64,000 bases of DNA from Anaeramoeba flamelloides (lineage: Eukaryota > Metamonada > Anaeramoebidae), in contig JANTQA010000045.1 in assembly GCA_027625915.1 (NCBI GenBank), positions 248,001-312,000 on the forward strand. Direction: 5' to 3'. Shown in pieces: positions 1 to 13,296 of this stretch. The translations under genes were made by a program, and so were the position numbers. Positions within the stretch are counted from its first letter, which is position 1. Each line of letters starts with the position of its first letter. A model generated the notes under the pieces. It did not search any database, was not told where the DNA came from, and saw only the letters and a program-made list of their open reading frames with translations.

Positions 1-3000
1 AGACTATTGAATCTCCAAAGATCTCCTAATATGGATTTTTGAAATTTAAAGGGGAAAAAATTATTACTTTCAAGTCAGTTACTCTTTATTTTTGTCCAAA
101 AATTTCTAGATTTAGTTGGAATTTCGGTTCTATTTTTGATTAACTTTATCTTTTTTATGAAATTCTGGTATATTGTGGCTGAACGAAAAACTGGACGATA
201 AAGAATTTGTAATAATTGAAAAAACAAGAAGAAGTCGAAATTGTTATTTTTTAAATATCAAATCGCAACATTACTTTTTTTTTTTTTTACAAATTGACTT
301 CTTTGGAATGTTAAAAATAAAATACTCTGGAAATAAATCCTTAGTTACACACACTTTTGATTTTATTGAGTTTGTAACTATTTTGTAAAGTTTTTACGAA
401 TTTTTTTTTTCCAAAAGTCGTAAATGTAACACGTTTCTTAATTTGAAAAAAGACACACACAACTTCAGAAGGGTATTTAAGTTGTGTCTTCTTATCATTT
501 TTAAATTGTTGTTTATTACTTTTTACTTTTTTCCGAAATGACTGACAAATTAAAAAAAACAAATAAAAGTTTTTTTAAAAAAAAGTAAATGACGAAAAAA
601 AGTCTCATAAACTTTGTAAAAAGATTCCAAATAGTTCCTGAAAACGAAAAGTAAGATCAATTCAAAAAAGAAAAAAAATTAATGTTTCTAGAGAAAATCA
701 AGGTATCCAATAAATAAGATCAATTTTTATAACACACACCTTTTGTGAAAGGTTTTTTACTTGGGTTGATTGGTGATTAAAAAAATGTTAAGGAAGTGAT
801 TATTGGAAAAAACTAAAAAGCAGAATTATTATTCTTGAAAAACAATCGAAATTTAAATTGTTTTTATGATTTTGAAAGAGAAATTCATAATGAATTATTC
901 TTTGAAGTTTAACTGTTTATTCTTTTCATTGATTTTACCTCAAGTTTTCTGTTTTTTTGTAAGGGAATCATTTGCAAATTGTGTTGAACTTTTTTCATTC
1001 AGGAAAATAATGTTTTTTTGGAGTAAAAATTACAAGTGATCGAAATTTCTAATTAAGATGAAGATTTAACAAAAGTGGAGTTGTGAACCTAGTATGTGTA
1101 ATAAAATCAAATTGTGTTGGTAATGTAAATTCATGTAATTTCTCAAAAGACACAGATCATTTACAAAAACTTTTATTTTATAAATTGAATAGTTTTTCCT
1201 TTTAATTAAAATGTTTTGTTGAGAACTTGCGAAATCAACAACTTATTTAATCACTTTTTAATGGGGTATATTCCTTTGGTATGCTTTTTTGTTTGGTTAT
1301 ACAGCCTCCGAGAAAAATCACCCTTTCTTTTTGCTTGAAAAGATCTTGAAAAAAAACGAATATTTCTCTTCTAAAAAATTTTTTTGAGAAGTTAATTACT
1401 TGATAGATAAAAAGAAAGTGCGATAAATTTTCAATCAAAGGGTTTAAATAACAGCCTTTGGAACATTTTATATAAAAAACAACAATAATTTTAATATTTT
1501 TGATTATCAGTCAATACATTATGTGACCTTTTCACAAATAAAAACCAAACAAATTTCCAACTAACCTATTTTTCTCATTTATTAATTTTATAACATTTCG
1601 TAATAAGAACTTTTAATTCATAAAATGTTCGATATATAATTTTATTTATTACAAATTGAAAGTATTAAGATATTTTAATGGTTTTAAGTCATGCCACAGC
1701 TTTTGTAAAATATACGTGAGAAATCATTTAACACTTATTTTTTTTAGCACGTAACCTTTTATTTGAAAAAATTGAAGTAAATAATATTTGATAAAAAAAG
1801 ATAAAAAAGAGATAAGATTCACAAGAAGTTTAAGGTATGAATGTTTTTTAGCGATAAAAGATTTTGGGAATTATGTAGGTTATTATCCAAAGTTTATTAA
1901 ATTTTGGTTAAATTCTCAATTCTATACAAGAAAAATAAGAATTATTTCACAAAGAAATCTAACTTTAAAAATGATTATTACAGTTATTGTCAAAGGCTTA
2001 TTACTAATTTTTTCTAGAGTTTTAAATTGATTAATCTCAAAAGAGCTCATATTTTTTGTATTAAGAAACCTTCAACTATTTTATCCAAAGGAGCCATAAT
2101 TCTTGCCAATAAAATACCAAATAAAACTAAATTGATTTTTTCTAATAATGTCTAAATAAGGGAAAAGATTCTATTTTTTATAGAAAAGGAATATCTAAAC
2201 ACTGTAATTATTTTTTATTTGATTAAAAAAAAATCTCATTTTGTAAAAATTAAAAACATTTTGGTCTATTTTTAAAGGCTTTTAAAAAGAAAATAACAGA
2301 AGAAAGGAAAAAAAAATACATTTTTTATGATATCTAACCAAGTCAATTTTAGAGAAATGTTCAAAAAATAGTCCTGGTTAAGATCATCCATAAACTATTT
2401 GTTACAAAATCCATTGAACAAAATTTTCATTCAGCTTTCGAAAAAATGGTTTTAAAATCATGCAAAATTTCAAATTTTTTAATTCTAAAACTCAACTTTA
2501 AATATTAATTACCCTTTTTAGAATTGGGTGATTTTGGTGATTTGTTTTAATTCTTGAAAATGTGATTATTTTGGAAAGTTGAATGGAAAAAACGATATAT
2601 TTTATTTATTAATTAACAGTATGTGGAATTTTATATATGATAATCTTTTTGAGTGTTTTAAAATGAGAAGAAAATAAATTGGGAAATAGAGAACTATTAA
2701 AAGTATGAAAGGGTTGGGTTGTCTTTGATGAATTATTATAATCCTTGTAATCTCCAGAACTAAGTTAAACATTTAACTTTAGTGCCTCCAATAACTTAAC
2801 TGGAACAAAAAGATCCTTTGAAGAGCAAGTATGTCAAAGTAACATTTTATCGAATAACCTTTTCTAATTTGTTTGTTTAAATTTGTTTTTTTGTTCTTTA
2901 GTGAATCAAGTTAGATCCTTTGTTCCAAAAATAAAAAGAAAACATGTATTGTTTCGTTTGTTGCAATTCAGCGTTTTTATTTCCTCATTTTGGAAAATCT

Positions 3001-5137
3001 ATCAGATTCAAAGAAATGTATTGTTCTAGTTTTGAGAAGAACATATTAATCGTTGTTATTCTATATCATCAAGATCATCTTATACCACTGTGAACAAGAA
3101 CATTTTCCTGCTCTTCCACACCAAAATCCAAATATAACAAGGTTAATAATTCCAAATCTAAATCGTAAATACAGTATTAAAAATTCAAATTTATTTATCT
3201 ATTTTCTAAAAAAAAAATTGAAAAGTAAAAGATAGTGCAAAAAATTCTAATATACTATATTTAAATTAAAAACACCTTTAATATATCTTCTATAAAAAAA
3301 TCAAAAATGTATAAATTTTGTCGATTTTAAATGAATTATAAAATTTGAAATTTGTTCTTTAAATGTTTTGTACAATTTATTATTTTATCTGTGTGCAAGA
3401 ATATAAAAATTATGGTGAAATTATATAAGGAAACCCATTATTTGATATGAAAAAAAAATTTTCTAACACGCTCTAGGGACAGTTAAATTTGTATTACACT
3501 ATTGGTATTATCAAATACAACAATAAAATGAAGTTTATTTATTTTTGAGAATAGCAAACAGAGAAAATTAAATCATATTAATTGTTTGAATTTATTATTT
3601 TTTTTTGAAAAAAAAAAAAAAAATGAGATAGTAAGAAGAAATACGTTTATTGGACAAAGTAAATACTATATTTATTATAAAAATAATTTTCTTTTATTTA
3701 AAAAAATTTAGAGTGGATATTTGTAATTTTATTATTATATTAATTATTCTAAACCTTTTTTTTTTTTTGGATGACCCACCTTTTTTTTCAAAAATTAATT
3801 AGTTTGTATGATGGGTCCTTTGTGAATCAAATTAGAAATCAGTATAATAATAATTACCAGAGAACATTTAATATACATATAAAGTAAACCTAATCAACCA
3901 ATCAATATATTTTCTAAAAAATTGAAAAACTCGATTTCTTATCTAACAGTTGAGAAAAACAACAATGTTCATTTTGATCTTCAATTAAAGATTAAATAAA
4001 AATCAAATAGATAAAAATCTGATTGTTCTATAATGATTTTCACATGTTCAAAAATATTTAAATAACAGATTTTTACTTAAGGGATAACCACTATAAAGTC
4101 TAATTTTTCACTTTTTTACCTTTTCTAAGTAGATTTGAAAACAAATTTTTTTACTTTGGATTTATCTTGTTGCCTTTTAGGATTCAAAGTACTTGTTGAA
4201 AAACAATTTATTAATTTTCTTTTCAAAGGAAAAATTAAATGCCACAATACAGGGTTGGTTTGATTTGTTTTATCTACTTTGGGGAAGGTTAAATGATTCA
4301 AATTTGGTTTTTATCTCAACATTTGATTGTAAAATTTTATTTTATATTTGAAAAAAATCCCTGTAATTGTTTTTAAAGAAGAAAATTTAAAAAGTAAAAA
4401 TCAAACAAAACAACAATTAAATAAAAAAAAACTGTTTTCAGATTCAATTGTAAATCTAAAAATTAGTTAAAGTGTTACCTTTTAATATAAAACTATTATT
4501 TTTATTGAACTTATTGTAAAATTTAAAAAAAAAAAAATGAAATGATAAACAATCTTTAGATTAATCATTTTATGTTAAACCAATTGTGAAAATTTTGAAT
4601 TCAAATTATTGTTGTTATAAAATGATTGTGTAAAGATTTTTTTTTACTTTTAAGATAATTAAAAAATCTAGAATAATTTTTAATGATATTTATTATCCAT
4701 GGTATTTGCATTGTTAGTAAATCTAATATAATAATAAATTAAAATTCATGGTAAATTCCTAAATTGATAAGCATTGTTAATATAAATGTTCAACCAACAC
4801 ACTAAACAAGTATAAAACTACAAGAATAATATTTTTTGATCTGATCACGTGTTTAATTTGTTTCTTTTTAGTTCATCTTTCTAAATTTATTTTTTTTTTT
4901 TTTTTTGAAAAATAGTTGTATTTATCCAAATTATTTTTTTCTAATTCTAAAATATATTTAAATTACTGGAAAACTTCAAAACTATTTATTGGGAATTTAA
5001 TTTTACTTCAGGCATGTATAACAATACCACATTTTATATTTAAATCTTATCTAAAAGAATCTTACAATTCCCAAATATTTTACTTTTTTTAAAAAATTTA
5101 TTCTACATTGAAATAAAAATGATTAATTATTTTTTTA
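1..5137. other. intergenic AT-rich DNA, no gene seen
   Basis: The stretch is dominated by A/T runs and short open frames without family resemblance, most lacking a proper ATG start. I see no recognisable protein, splice-linked exon chain, tRNA or rRNA. Homopolymer tracts are scattered throughout, for example near 3600 and 4890. Decayed repeat DNA is the simplest reading, but I could not assign a family here. Confidence 0.5.
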
Positions 5138-5139
5138 TA

Positions 5140-5334
5140 CAGTCAGTTCCACTTTTAAAGCACAAACTTTCAACGAAATTTAAGGCACAAAAAAATCTCA
5201 AATTAAGGCACAAAATTCAGATTCTAGTAAAATAAATTGTAAAAAAAAAAATTACAAATTTTATGCCTTAATTTGAGATTTTTTTGTGCCTTAAATTTTG
5301 TTGAAAGTTTGTGCCTTAAAAGTGGAACTGACTG
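5140..5334. mobile_element. MITE copy 1, Tc1/mariner-like termini, about 195 bp
   Basis: This is the best preserved of nine copies. It begins CAGTCAGTTCC and ends GGAACTGACTG, flanked on both sides by TA, the target duplication typical of Tc1/mariner transposons. The two halves are long inverted repeats of about 80 bp. Each arm carries three spaced copies of a TTAAGGCACAAA-type motif, which may be transposase binding sites. It has no coding capacity, so it would need a transposase supplied in trans. Confidence 0.85.
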
Positions 5335-5590
5335 TATGCATAAAAGAATAATTAACTCTTTTTCTGTCAAAGTCCACCAGTTTTATAGAATAAATACAAC
5401 ATTTTCTATGAGTTTAATTCACTATTTTTCTAAAAGTCAAATTTCAATTTTAAGATCAAAATCACTTTTTCTCATTTTGTAAAAAAATTTTTTAATTGTT
5501 TTTGTACAATTTCTTTTTTTTTTTTTTTTCTTTTTGGAGATTTTTTTGTTTTTTTTTTTCTATTTTATTTGATCTTGAAAAATTAAATTT

Positions 5591-5946
5591 GAAAAAAAAA
5601 ATGTTTGAAACTTCATATTAACATTAAGAAAGGTGAATTTTTGTTTTTTCTTTTAAAATTCATATATTTATTAGTTGAATAATCTTATTGTCAACAATTT
5701 TAATTACCTAAAGAAATTGAATATTTTGTACAGATAAGTTCCAATGAAAGGTGGCCAAAAACATTTTTATAATTTTTTTTTTTTTTGAAATTTATAGTAT
5801 GTTCAGGCTTTTCTTTTATGGTAATCGATTCTAATACAAAATTTATTATTTCGCGTAATTCTAAACAATCCAAGTTTGGTTTATTCTTATAAAAAAAGAG
5901 TAAACATTTCATTTTTGGCTGGGTCCCTTTGAGTGAAATGGAGTTT
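5591..5946 (-). repeat. dispersed repeat of about 360 bp, copy 1 (reverse orientation)
   Basis: The segment is related, in reverse orientation, to 24329-24690 and 50334-50680. Shared landmarks are AAACTCCA at one end, a CCAAAAATGAAA block, a CCTGAACA-type block, a poly-A tract, a CCTTTCATTG block and GGAGTTTTAAACA-like sequence at the other end. The 117-codon open frame on the minus strand (to 6053) lies mostly in this repeat. The other two copies have stops in the equivalent frame, so I treat it as non-coding or decayed. Confidence 0.6.
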
Positions 5947-6412
5947 ATTTCAAAAGGTTCGAAATTATAATTGAATATATCCTTAAGAACCCTAAATAAC
6001 CTAATCACTCTATGAATAAAATCTAAAATTTGAAATATTATGAAAAGATTCAAGATATAAAATTTATAAAAAATTATCTAAGATAGTAAAATTTACAATG
6101 AAAAATCATCTACATTGTCAAAATAAAAAAAACAACTGGAAAAATAATATTCCAAAATTTGAAAAAAATATATTTGGATTTGGTGATCATCTTTATTTTT
6201 CAAGAAACTTTTATCAATAAAAAAAAAATTTGTTTAGACATCATAATTTTCTGAGTTTAGAAAATTAAAACACATTATATTTATCAAATTTTTATTTGAT
6301 GTCATTTGTACCTCAAAATGAACTAAAAGCTTTAATAAATAATCTATTCATTGCATAAGATATTTTAGTACCACGTATGACATTTTTTATCTATTGATTG
6401 TTATTCGATAAT

Positions 6413-6477
<65 letters not shown>

Positions 6478-8065
6478 TGTAAATAATTAAAATAAGAATA
6501 AAAATTGGAATTTTTTTAAACTTATGACTCTACAAATTTAAATTATTTGGTCAACAGTTAAGGTCTGATTAATATTTGTTTTTTTTTTTAATTCATAAAC
6601 ATATTTTAATTTTTAGCTTTTTAAAATCTGGACATAAAATAAACATCATTATTAAATAAGTGAACATATATAAAAAAATATTTTACAAGATCTGGATTAA
6701 TTTAGATTGAAAAATTCAAAATTTACTAATATATTATTCAAATTTTTAGATATAACAGAATTTAAAAAAAAAAATTCTTGGTTCCGAAGATTATTTAATT
6801 ATCTTTAAATAATATTTAAAAGCTAAATTTAATTTTTTTTAAGTATATATGATAACTTTTTCTTGTATAAAAGTTTGTTGATTTAATTTAAATGTATTAA
6901 TTGAAATTATTTAACAGTTATTTTTTTTCTATTGTTTCTAATTGACGAATTGATCTTTTAGAATATTATTTATATTAAAATTTTAATTATGTACTAACAC
7001 AAAGAATTTGATTTATATCTTAATTTGATAATCATTGAAAATTTTTCAAGAAAAAAAAAAAGATAATTTCTTAGTAATGTATTTTTATCATTTATTCTAT
7101 TTCTTATAAAAATAACATTATTTTCTAATGATTATTTTATCTTTATCAATATTTTTACCTGTATTACTACTCTAATAATAAAATTAGTTATCGTAAAAAA
7201 TTAAATGAAAACAAAAAACTCAAAGATGACAAAAAGATTTTCCATATTTTATAAAAATCAAAATTATTTCCAATTTAATTGAAATTGTATTATTGTGATT
7301 ATTTGAACTGTTTTAACTTGTAGAAATTTACGACTTTTAGTTTATCTAAATAAAATAAACCGAAACTAACTACATTTAGAATAACAGCATTTACCCATCC
7401 CCTGCCCCGCCTCATCCGAACTTTAAACTCGTATACACATCAAGAATACCTGTATGAATCCATTGAAAAAAAAAAAAAAATATCATTGAGGAGACAAAAA
7501 TGTCGTCACAATTTTTTCATAAAAGTTGCCTAAGTTTTCTAAAATCAAAAAGAATGGGGTAAAATATTCTATTACGTTTGTTATTTATTTTTTTTTTTGA
7601 AGTCTGGAAAACTGAAAGATATTTTAGTTCAGTTATTTAATTTTGATAAAAAAATCAATAAACTTTCCAAATAAAAGTACTAAAAATATCAATGATCTAC
7701 ACTCTATAAAAATTTAACAACCTTTGACTGATATAGAGGAAAAATAAAAAAATTGTAAAATAAATTTATTCTAGATAAGAAAATCTACTTTTATGTTATA
7801 TAAAAATATTTATAACTTTCGAAAATTTGTCTAAAGTCTCAGTTAATCTAATTTGTGTTGAGACGCCTAATTTTTCAATTGTTAATCATTCTTAAATATA
7901 AAAAAAAAATAAAGTGTGATATTCTGAGTTTACAAAACGATTCCATTTTTAGAATTTTTCAAATCTCAAAAAGTCAAAATTTTGAATCATAATATTATAA
8001 TGATTCAAATCAAATAGGTTTTTTTTTAACAAGATTTTCTACATGTTAAAGTCCCTTTGAAGTAT
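5947..8065. other. intergenic AT-rich DNA with microsatellite and a small GC-richer island
   Basis: No gene is recognisable. It holds the (AT)n tract listed separately and a short GC-richer island at about 7385-7450 (several CCC runs) that stands out from its surroundings without an open frame. Confidence 0.45.
6418..6474. repeat. (AT)n microsatellite
   Basis: About 28 uninterrupted AT units. It can form cruciform DNA and is likely to vary in length between strains. Confidence 0.95.
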
Positions 8066-8460
8066 ACAGTCTTTCCAAGGCTACTGTGAATTTTTATATG
8101 AATCAAATTTTGATGCTGATATAGATTTTTTAAAAGTTGGATATGAGGATAAGAAAGCTCATATTGAAAAAAAAAATTCCTAAATGAGCTGATATTCAAG
8201 AATTTTTTCTGATACAAGAAAAATTAATTTTCAGATCCCTAAATTGTCTCCAACCTGGAAAATCTGTTGAGATGCCACTTAAAAGTTTCTCTTGAAATAC
8301 CGAAAATATTTTTGATCTTATCACAAGAAAATCTTTGAAATAAGTTGATTTGTGAAAAATTTTTTTCAATATGAGCTTTCTTATCCTCATATCCAACTTT
8401 TTAAAAATCTATATCAGCATCAAAATTTGATTCATATAAAAATTCATGGTAGCCTTGGAA
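8066..8460. repeat. long inverted repeat (hairpin), arms about 105 bp
   Basis: The left arm (about 8066-8179) and right arm (about 8353-8460) are near-perfect reverse complements, both carrying blocks such as CCAAGGCTAC, GATGCTGATATAG and GGATATGAGGATAAG. The loop is about 175 bp. A single-arm fragment resembling the outer end appears near 36835-36880. It may be a fold-back transposable element or a hairpin RNA source; no transposase is present. Confidence 0.85.
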
Positions 8461-9914
8461 CAGCTGTAATTTTTCAAAAACATTAAAAATTATAATATTT
8501 TGATTCCATGAAACCAAAAAAACGAATTTTTTATTTGTTACCAAAACTCTTCAAAAAAAAAAAAAAAAACAGCCTTTTGATTCCATTTCAAAATAAAATA
8601 TTTTTTTTACCAGGAAAAAATACAAAACCATAGGATTGATGAAAAACTGATGAAAATTAAAATCTCAAGAAGAAAAATCTCAAAGATTTATATTTTTTTC
8701 AGAGATATTAAATCCTTTTTTAATACTTTTTAAAAAATTTTAATTAATTATTAAATTTTGAGAATGAAGAGATTCTACGAAAGAACAAATTTAAACAAGA
8801 AATAAGTTGAGATTATCCATTGAAATAAAAAAGAATCATTTTGATTCTATAGAATGAACAAATGAATTATTTGAGGATTTTTTTTTGGTATATTATCAAT
8901 TTTCAATTTTGGACAAATTGAATTTTTTTCATATTTTTGAAAAGTTTTTTGATGATTTTCAACGGTTTGAAAGATTTTAATGGTTTTTTATGATTGTAAA
9001 AGTAAAAATCAAAAAGATTATTTTGTGATTAGTAGGTATTATCTTACTTAAATTGCAGAAAAAAACAAAATTGTTGAAATGATCAATACTTAATATTTGT
9101 AAAAATTTGTTTGAAATCCAATTTTAACAATAAATGTTTATGTGGAAAATTTTTACCACTTAAACAGTTTTCGAAAGTCTAATTTGTCTACTAATTATTT
9201 TTTTTTTCAAAACCCTAGCCAAAATTCCTTGACATACTATCCAAACCTGCCCTAAAATACCTTAGTCTATCATTAAAGTGCTGTTTTTAATACCTAGAGT
9301 AAATATATTTCAAAAGAATTGACTATTTTGAAAAGTAAGAATTTTCCCGTTTTTTTCGAAAAAGAATCAAAATGTGAATTCTGGTGATAGTAAAAAAATA
9401 ATAATAATAATTTAAAGTTTGAGTGGATGATTAAAAAACCTTGTATTAGAAAAAAAAAAAAAAAAATATGTTTAATGAATAATTCTGTGACAGTTACTAC
9501 ACGTAAAGGATAAAAAAGATAAAAAGGATAAAATTAATAAAATTTATTATTATTATTATTATTTCAAATTATTTTAATATTCATTTCAAAAGATAATATT
9601 TTTGAAAATCCAAAAAAATCAATTTATTAAATCGAAAAATTCTTTTAAAATTTTTCTTTTTCTTTTTAGTTAATAAATATTGTAATTGTTTCTATAATTA
9701 TTCAAATAATTATATTATTTCTTTTATTAATATTGTAATTATTATTATTATTGTTGTTGTTTTGTCTTTCCTAGCCGAAACCAATAAGTGTGTTAACATT
9801 TATTCTCGGAATAACCACATATATAAAAAAAGAAGAAAAGAAAAAACAGGCAAACGAATAAACGAATGGATGAATGATTGAATAAAAGAATGAAAGAAAG
9901 AAAGAAAAATAATA

Positions 9915-9950
<36 letters not shown>

Positions 9951-9998
9951 AATTTCAAATATTACTACTACATAAATAATATATTAAAATGGTTAATT
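8461..9998. other. downstream flank of the kinase gene, no gene seen
   Basis: AT-rich DNA with several poly-A/T runs, including about 31 A at 9918-9948, and ATT/TAA trinucleotide runs at about 9540-9560 and 9735-9755. No protein family or RNA gene is recognisable. Confidence 0.5.
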
Positions 9999-12900
9999 TT
10001 AAAGAAAAGTGACTTGTTGATTAATAATTTTCCAAAAAGCATAAAAATTCCAAATATTACAATCAATTCGTTTAAAATGCACTCGCCGCACCCCTCTATG
10101 CTTTGGCAAGGGATAAGCGCCGATTTCGAATTTTAATTTTTCGCCTCTAAAATTCGCTTGGCAATTCAATTTGTTGTTGCCAATTCTTGTATAAGAAACG
10201 CCCATTTCATCCAAAACTTTAATATATTGGTTGAGCAGCTTTTTTTCAGGCAATGAAGAAATCGAAGAGTTTAGAATTTCGAGGATTTCATCCATTTGGC
10301 TATTATACTGCTTGATGGGGTTATTTTGTTCCTGGTTAGATAGCTTGTCCTCCATATAAAACCGATAATCCATGGATTTGCTAAAGCTGTCTAACAAGTG
10401 GTTGTTTTTGTTGTTCGGCAACTTTCTTAATAGCTGGTTGCGCTTGAGATCCTTGTCCTGCTGCGGCTCTAAGATACTAAAGTTTGTAGACGATCGTTGG
10501 ATTGATATATTCTTTGTTAAAAAAATTGAATTGGATTTGTTTTTTTTTTTCGTTTTTTTTCGAATTCTGCTTAATTGCCTGGGGCTATATTTTTTTTTCA
10601 AATAATTTGGATCATTTTTTAAAACATTATTTATATACTTCCCGTATGTTTTTTTCACTAATTGGATTTTTTTTGCCTCTCTCGGATTTATTACTTTGCT
10701 TTTCTTTTGCTTTTGTACATTTTTTTCCTCTTTATTGTTTACAATTTGGATAGATTTGGATTTAGGTTTATGCATACGCGCTTGCATTCGTTTTTGCATA
10801 TGTGTCTGTGTTTGCATGGCTTTATTTTGTTGGTTTGTTTTTAAATTGGCTTGCTTTTTATTATTTATCCGCGATGTGTTTTTATTTTTGGAATTGATTT
10901 GCAAAAGCATGTTTCGAAGTTCGTTTTTCATGAAATCTAATTCGGGGTTATTGTCATCATCTTTTATTGAATTGCTTTCCATTGGGTTCTTTTGTTTTAT
11001 TGCCTTTTCGTTTTTTAAAGGGTTTGATTTGAATCGTGGGTTTTTCTTTTGCCTTGGACTATTCAGATCATTCTGGAAAATTTCGTTGTCGATATCAACC
11101 AAAGAAAAAGGTAATTCAAGATCATCTTTTTCAAAATCTGGCAAGGATGCAACACTCGATCCTATCAGAAAGGAATCGTCTTTTGCAACCTTATCAGATT
11201 CAATTTCTCCAGAGTTCCTATTTTCAAATTCGTTTTGCCGGATTTGGATCGGGTTGTCACTAAATGATGAGGCTCTTAATAATTTGGAAATTTTATTTTG
11301 ATCTTTTTCATTGCCATTGCTTTTTTTTTTTGTTCTTAAATCATGAAGAATTTGACTAACCTCCAATTTGAAAGACTTGTCAACATCCTCATTCTGTAAG
11401 CCTTGCTTTTTTTTTTGCAATTCAAACAAATAATAAGTAGTGGTCATTGAGTTGCGGTTTCCTTGAATTAAGTTGAATATTAGTTCATTTAAATTAAATC
11501 CATGAGATTTCATTTCTTTTAAAATGGAGTGATCAAATTCTACATGTTCTTGTTCTTCTTCTTCTTCTTGTTCTTGTTCTTGTTCAGTTTGTTTTTCGTT
11601 TTCTTGATTTTCATTTTCATTTTCATTTTTTTCCAAGTCATTTCTTTCAAACCATAAGCAGTTCTCAATTTCAGAGAGAGAAATCCGATCCAATTCGTCT
11701 AATTCTAACATTTTTGAAAGAAGCTTCACAATTGTTTTTGGGACAGAAGAATTTAATTTTAAAACCTTTTTTCGGATATTTTTATAGTAATTTTTTTTTT
11801 TATAGTTCAACTTTGAAAATGTATTAGTACCCATAATCAGCTGGTGTAACAAAATCCCAAGCGTCCACACATCACATTTTGCATTTAAGCTTGGATCTTT
11901 TTTTGAAAGTTCTGGCGCACTGAAAAATGAAAACGTGGAATTTTCATTTGGGAATATTTTTTTGAAATGTTTCCAATGGATTTTTAATTTTGAATTTGAA
12001 TTTATTTTGACCATTTTTGACGTGAAGTCGCCAAAGTAGAACTTTTTTGAATGGAAATAAGTGAAAACTGTTTTTTTGGTAAGTTATTAAATGAAAAGAA
12101 GAAATATTTTTTTGATTTACATTTGGAAATTAATTGTTAGTACATTTAGAAAAGAACCGGATCTCCTTTTTTTTGAAAAACAGAATATTTGAAATTTAAT
12201 TCTTGTTAGATCTGAAAAATAAAAGATTTTCTTTTTTTTTTTTTGAAAACAGAAAAAGTCATAATCAAAAAGTTTTTTAAAAAATGAACAACTGTCTGAA
12301 AAAAGTGTGTATTAAAGGTTTTAAAAGTGTACCTTCAAACTTTCAAACTCACCCCTTTTAAGAAGTTTGGATAATACTTGAAGGACTTTTTGTCAACATG
12401 TTTTGAAAACAGCCATAAAGTGTTACTCGCAAAGGATTAAAAAATGAAAATAGAACAGTTTGGGTCACAAACTCTTAAAAATTGTTTCGTTTTCACCTTG
12501 AGAAAATGTCATTCAGCAATTTGAAACAATTCAAATTTTTCAATTACTCCAAACCCAGTTTGAGAAAAATCGACAAAAAGAATATTTTTCCAAAACGATA
12601 GATTTTTCTTAAAGCTGGTTATTGAAGACGAACAAACCAAATCTTGTTTTTTAATTCCCTTTTGTAAAACAAAAATTTGGAATTAATTTGCATTGCAAAT
12701 TTTTGAGTTTTTTGTTTGTGCTTTTTTTTCAACAAAAAATAAAAAAATAAAAAAAATAAAAAAAAAGAAAGAAAAACGAAAAAAAGAGATCGGGGAGATA
12801 TTTACCTGAAAGTAATTGTTGAAAGATTGTTTGGATCTCAATAAGATTCGAAATAGGGCCATTTTTTACTTGGTATTTCCAAAGGCTGGTTGAATCTGGG

Positions 12901-13296
12901 AAAGATTCCGAGACCACACAATACCTTTTGTTATCTTCAACTATTTCGAGCAATCGAACAATTTGTGGGTGACGAAAAGCTTGTGCAATTCTTAATTGGT
13001 TTAAAAGCGATCCTAAGTCGTTTGTTAAATAGGATTTTAGTTTATGAAACATCCTGATTTCGGTCTATTTTACATTTCAAAGAAAGAAAATGAAAATTAA
13101 AACAAAAATTCCAAAAAAGACAAAGGAAACAAGAAGAAACAAAATTAAAAAAAAAACTTTTCAGAGAAAAGAGAAAGAGAAAAAATACATTTTCTTTTGT
13201 GAGTTTGTGTTCCGCGATGACAGTTTTTCCTTGGCGTGAATTTTTAAATGGGCTTTTAATCACATAATTTTGAAATTTTGGCAAGCGTGAAGTCAT
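9999..13296 (-). CDS. MARK/AMPK-related kinase with UBA and KA1 domains, probable pseudokinase
   Basis: Four exons on the minus strand are proposed. Exon 1 is 13296-13189 (36 codons, ATG start, donor GTATTT). Exon 2 is 13064-12806 (acceptor AAATAG, donor GTAAAT). Exon 3 is about 12425-12353 (donor GTGAGT). Exon 4 is 12041-9999. Exons 1 and 2 give the kinase N-lobe, including FRHPQIVRLLEIVED. Exon 3 plus the start of exon 4 give a catalytic loop and GDF motif at exactly canonical spacing. Exon 4 then has SAPEL, CDVWTLGILLHQLIMG and LDRISLSEIE, a UBA-like segment ending TTTYYLFELQ, a charged Q/E/K-rich linker, and a C-terminal KA1-like domain (RRVHFKRIDCNIWNF). Kinase-UBA-KA1 is the MARK/Par-1 layout, where KA1 binds acidic membrane lipids and autoinhibits. 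Odd points: the Gly loop, VAIK, HRD and DFG motifs are altered to degenerate GKTV, EIR, HVD and DFT. The exon 2/3 junction is off by one base in phase, so a small exon or another splice site is missing. The domain calls are strong; the exon 3 edges are inferred. Confidence 0.75.

Noticed and set aside
5700-6053. 117-codon open frame on the minus strand as a gene
   Set aside because: Most of it lies in a dispersed repeat whose other copies at 24.3 and 50.3 kb are broken, and no family resemblance is visible.
10372-11301. Several plus-strand frames inside the kinase gene
   Set aside because: They are antisense shadows of the K/N/Q-rich kinase linker; their F/L/S-rich translations follow from the reverse complement of Lys and Glu codons.
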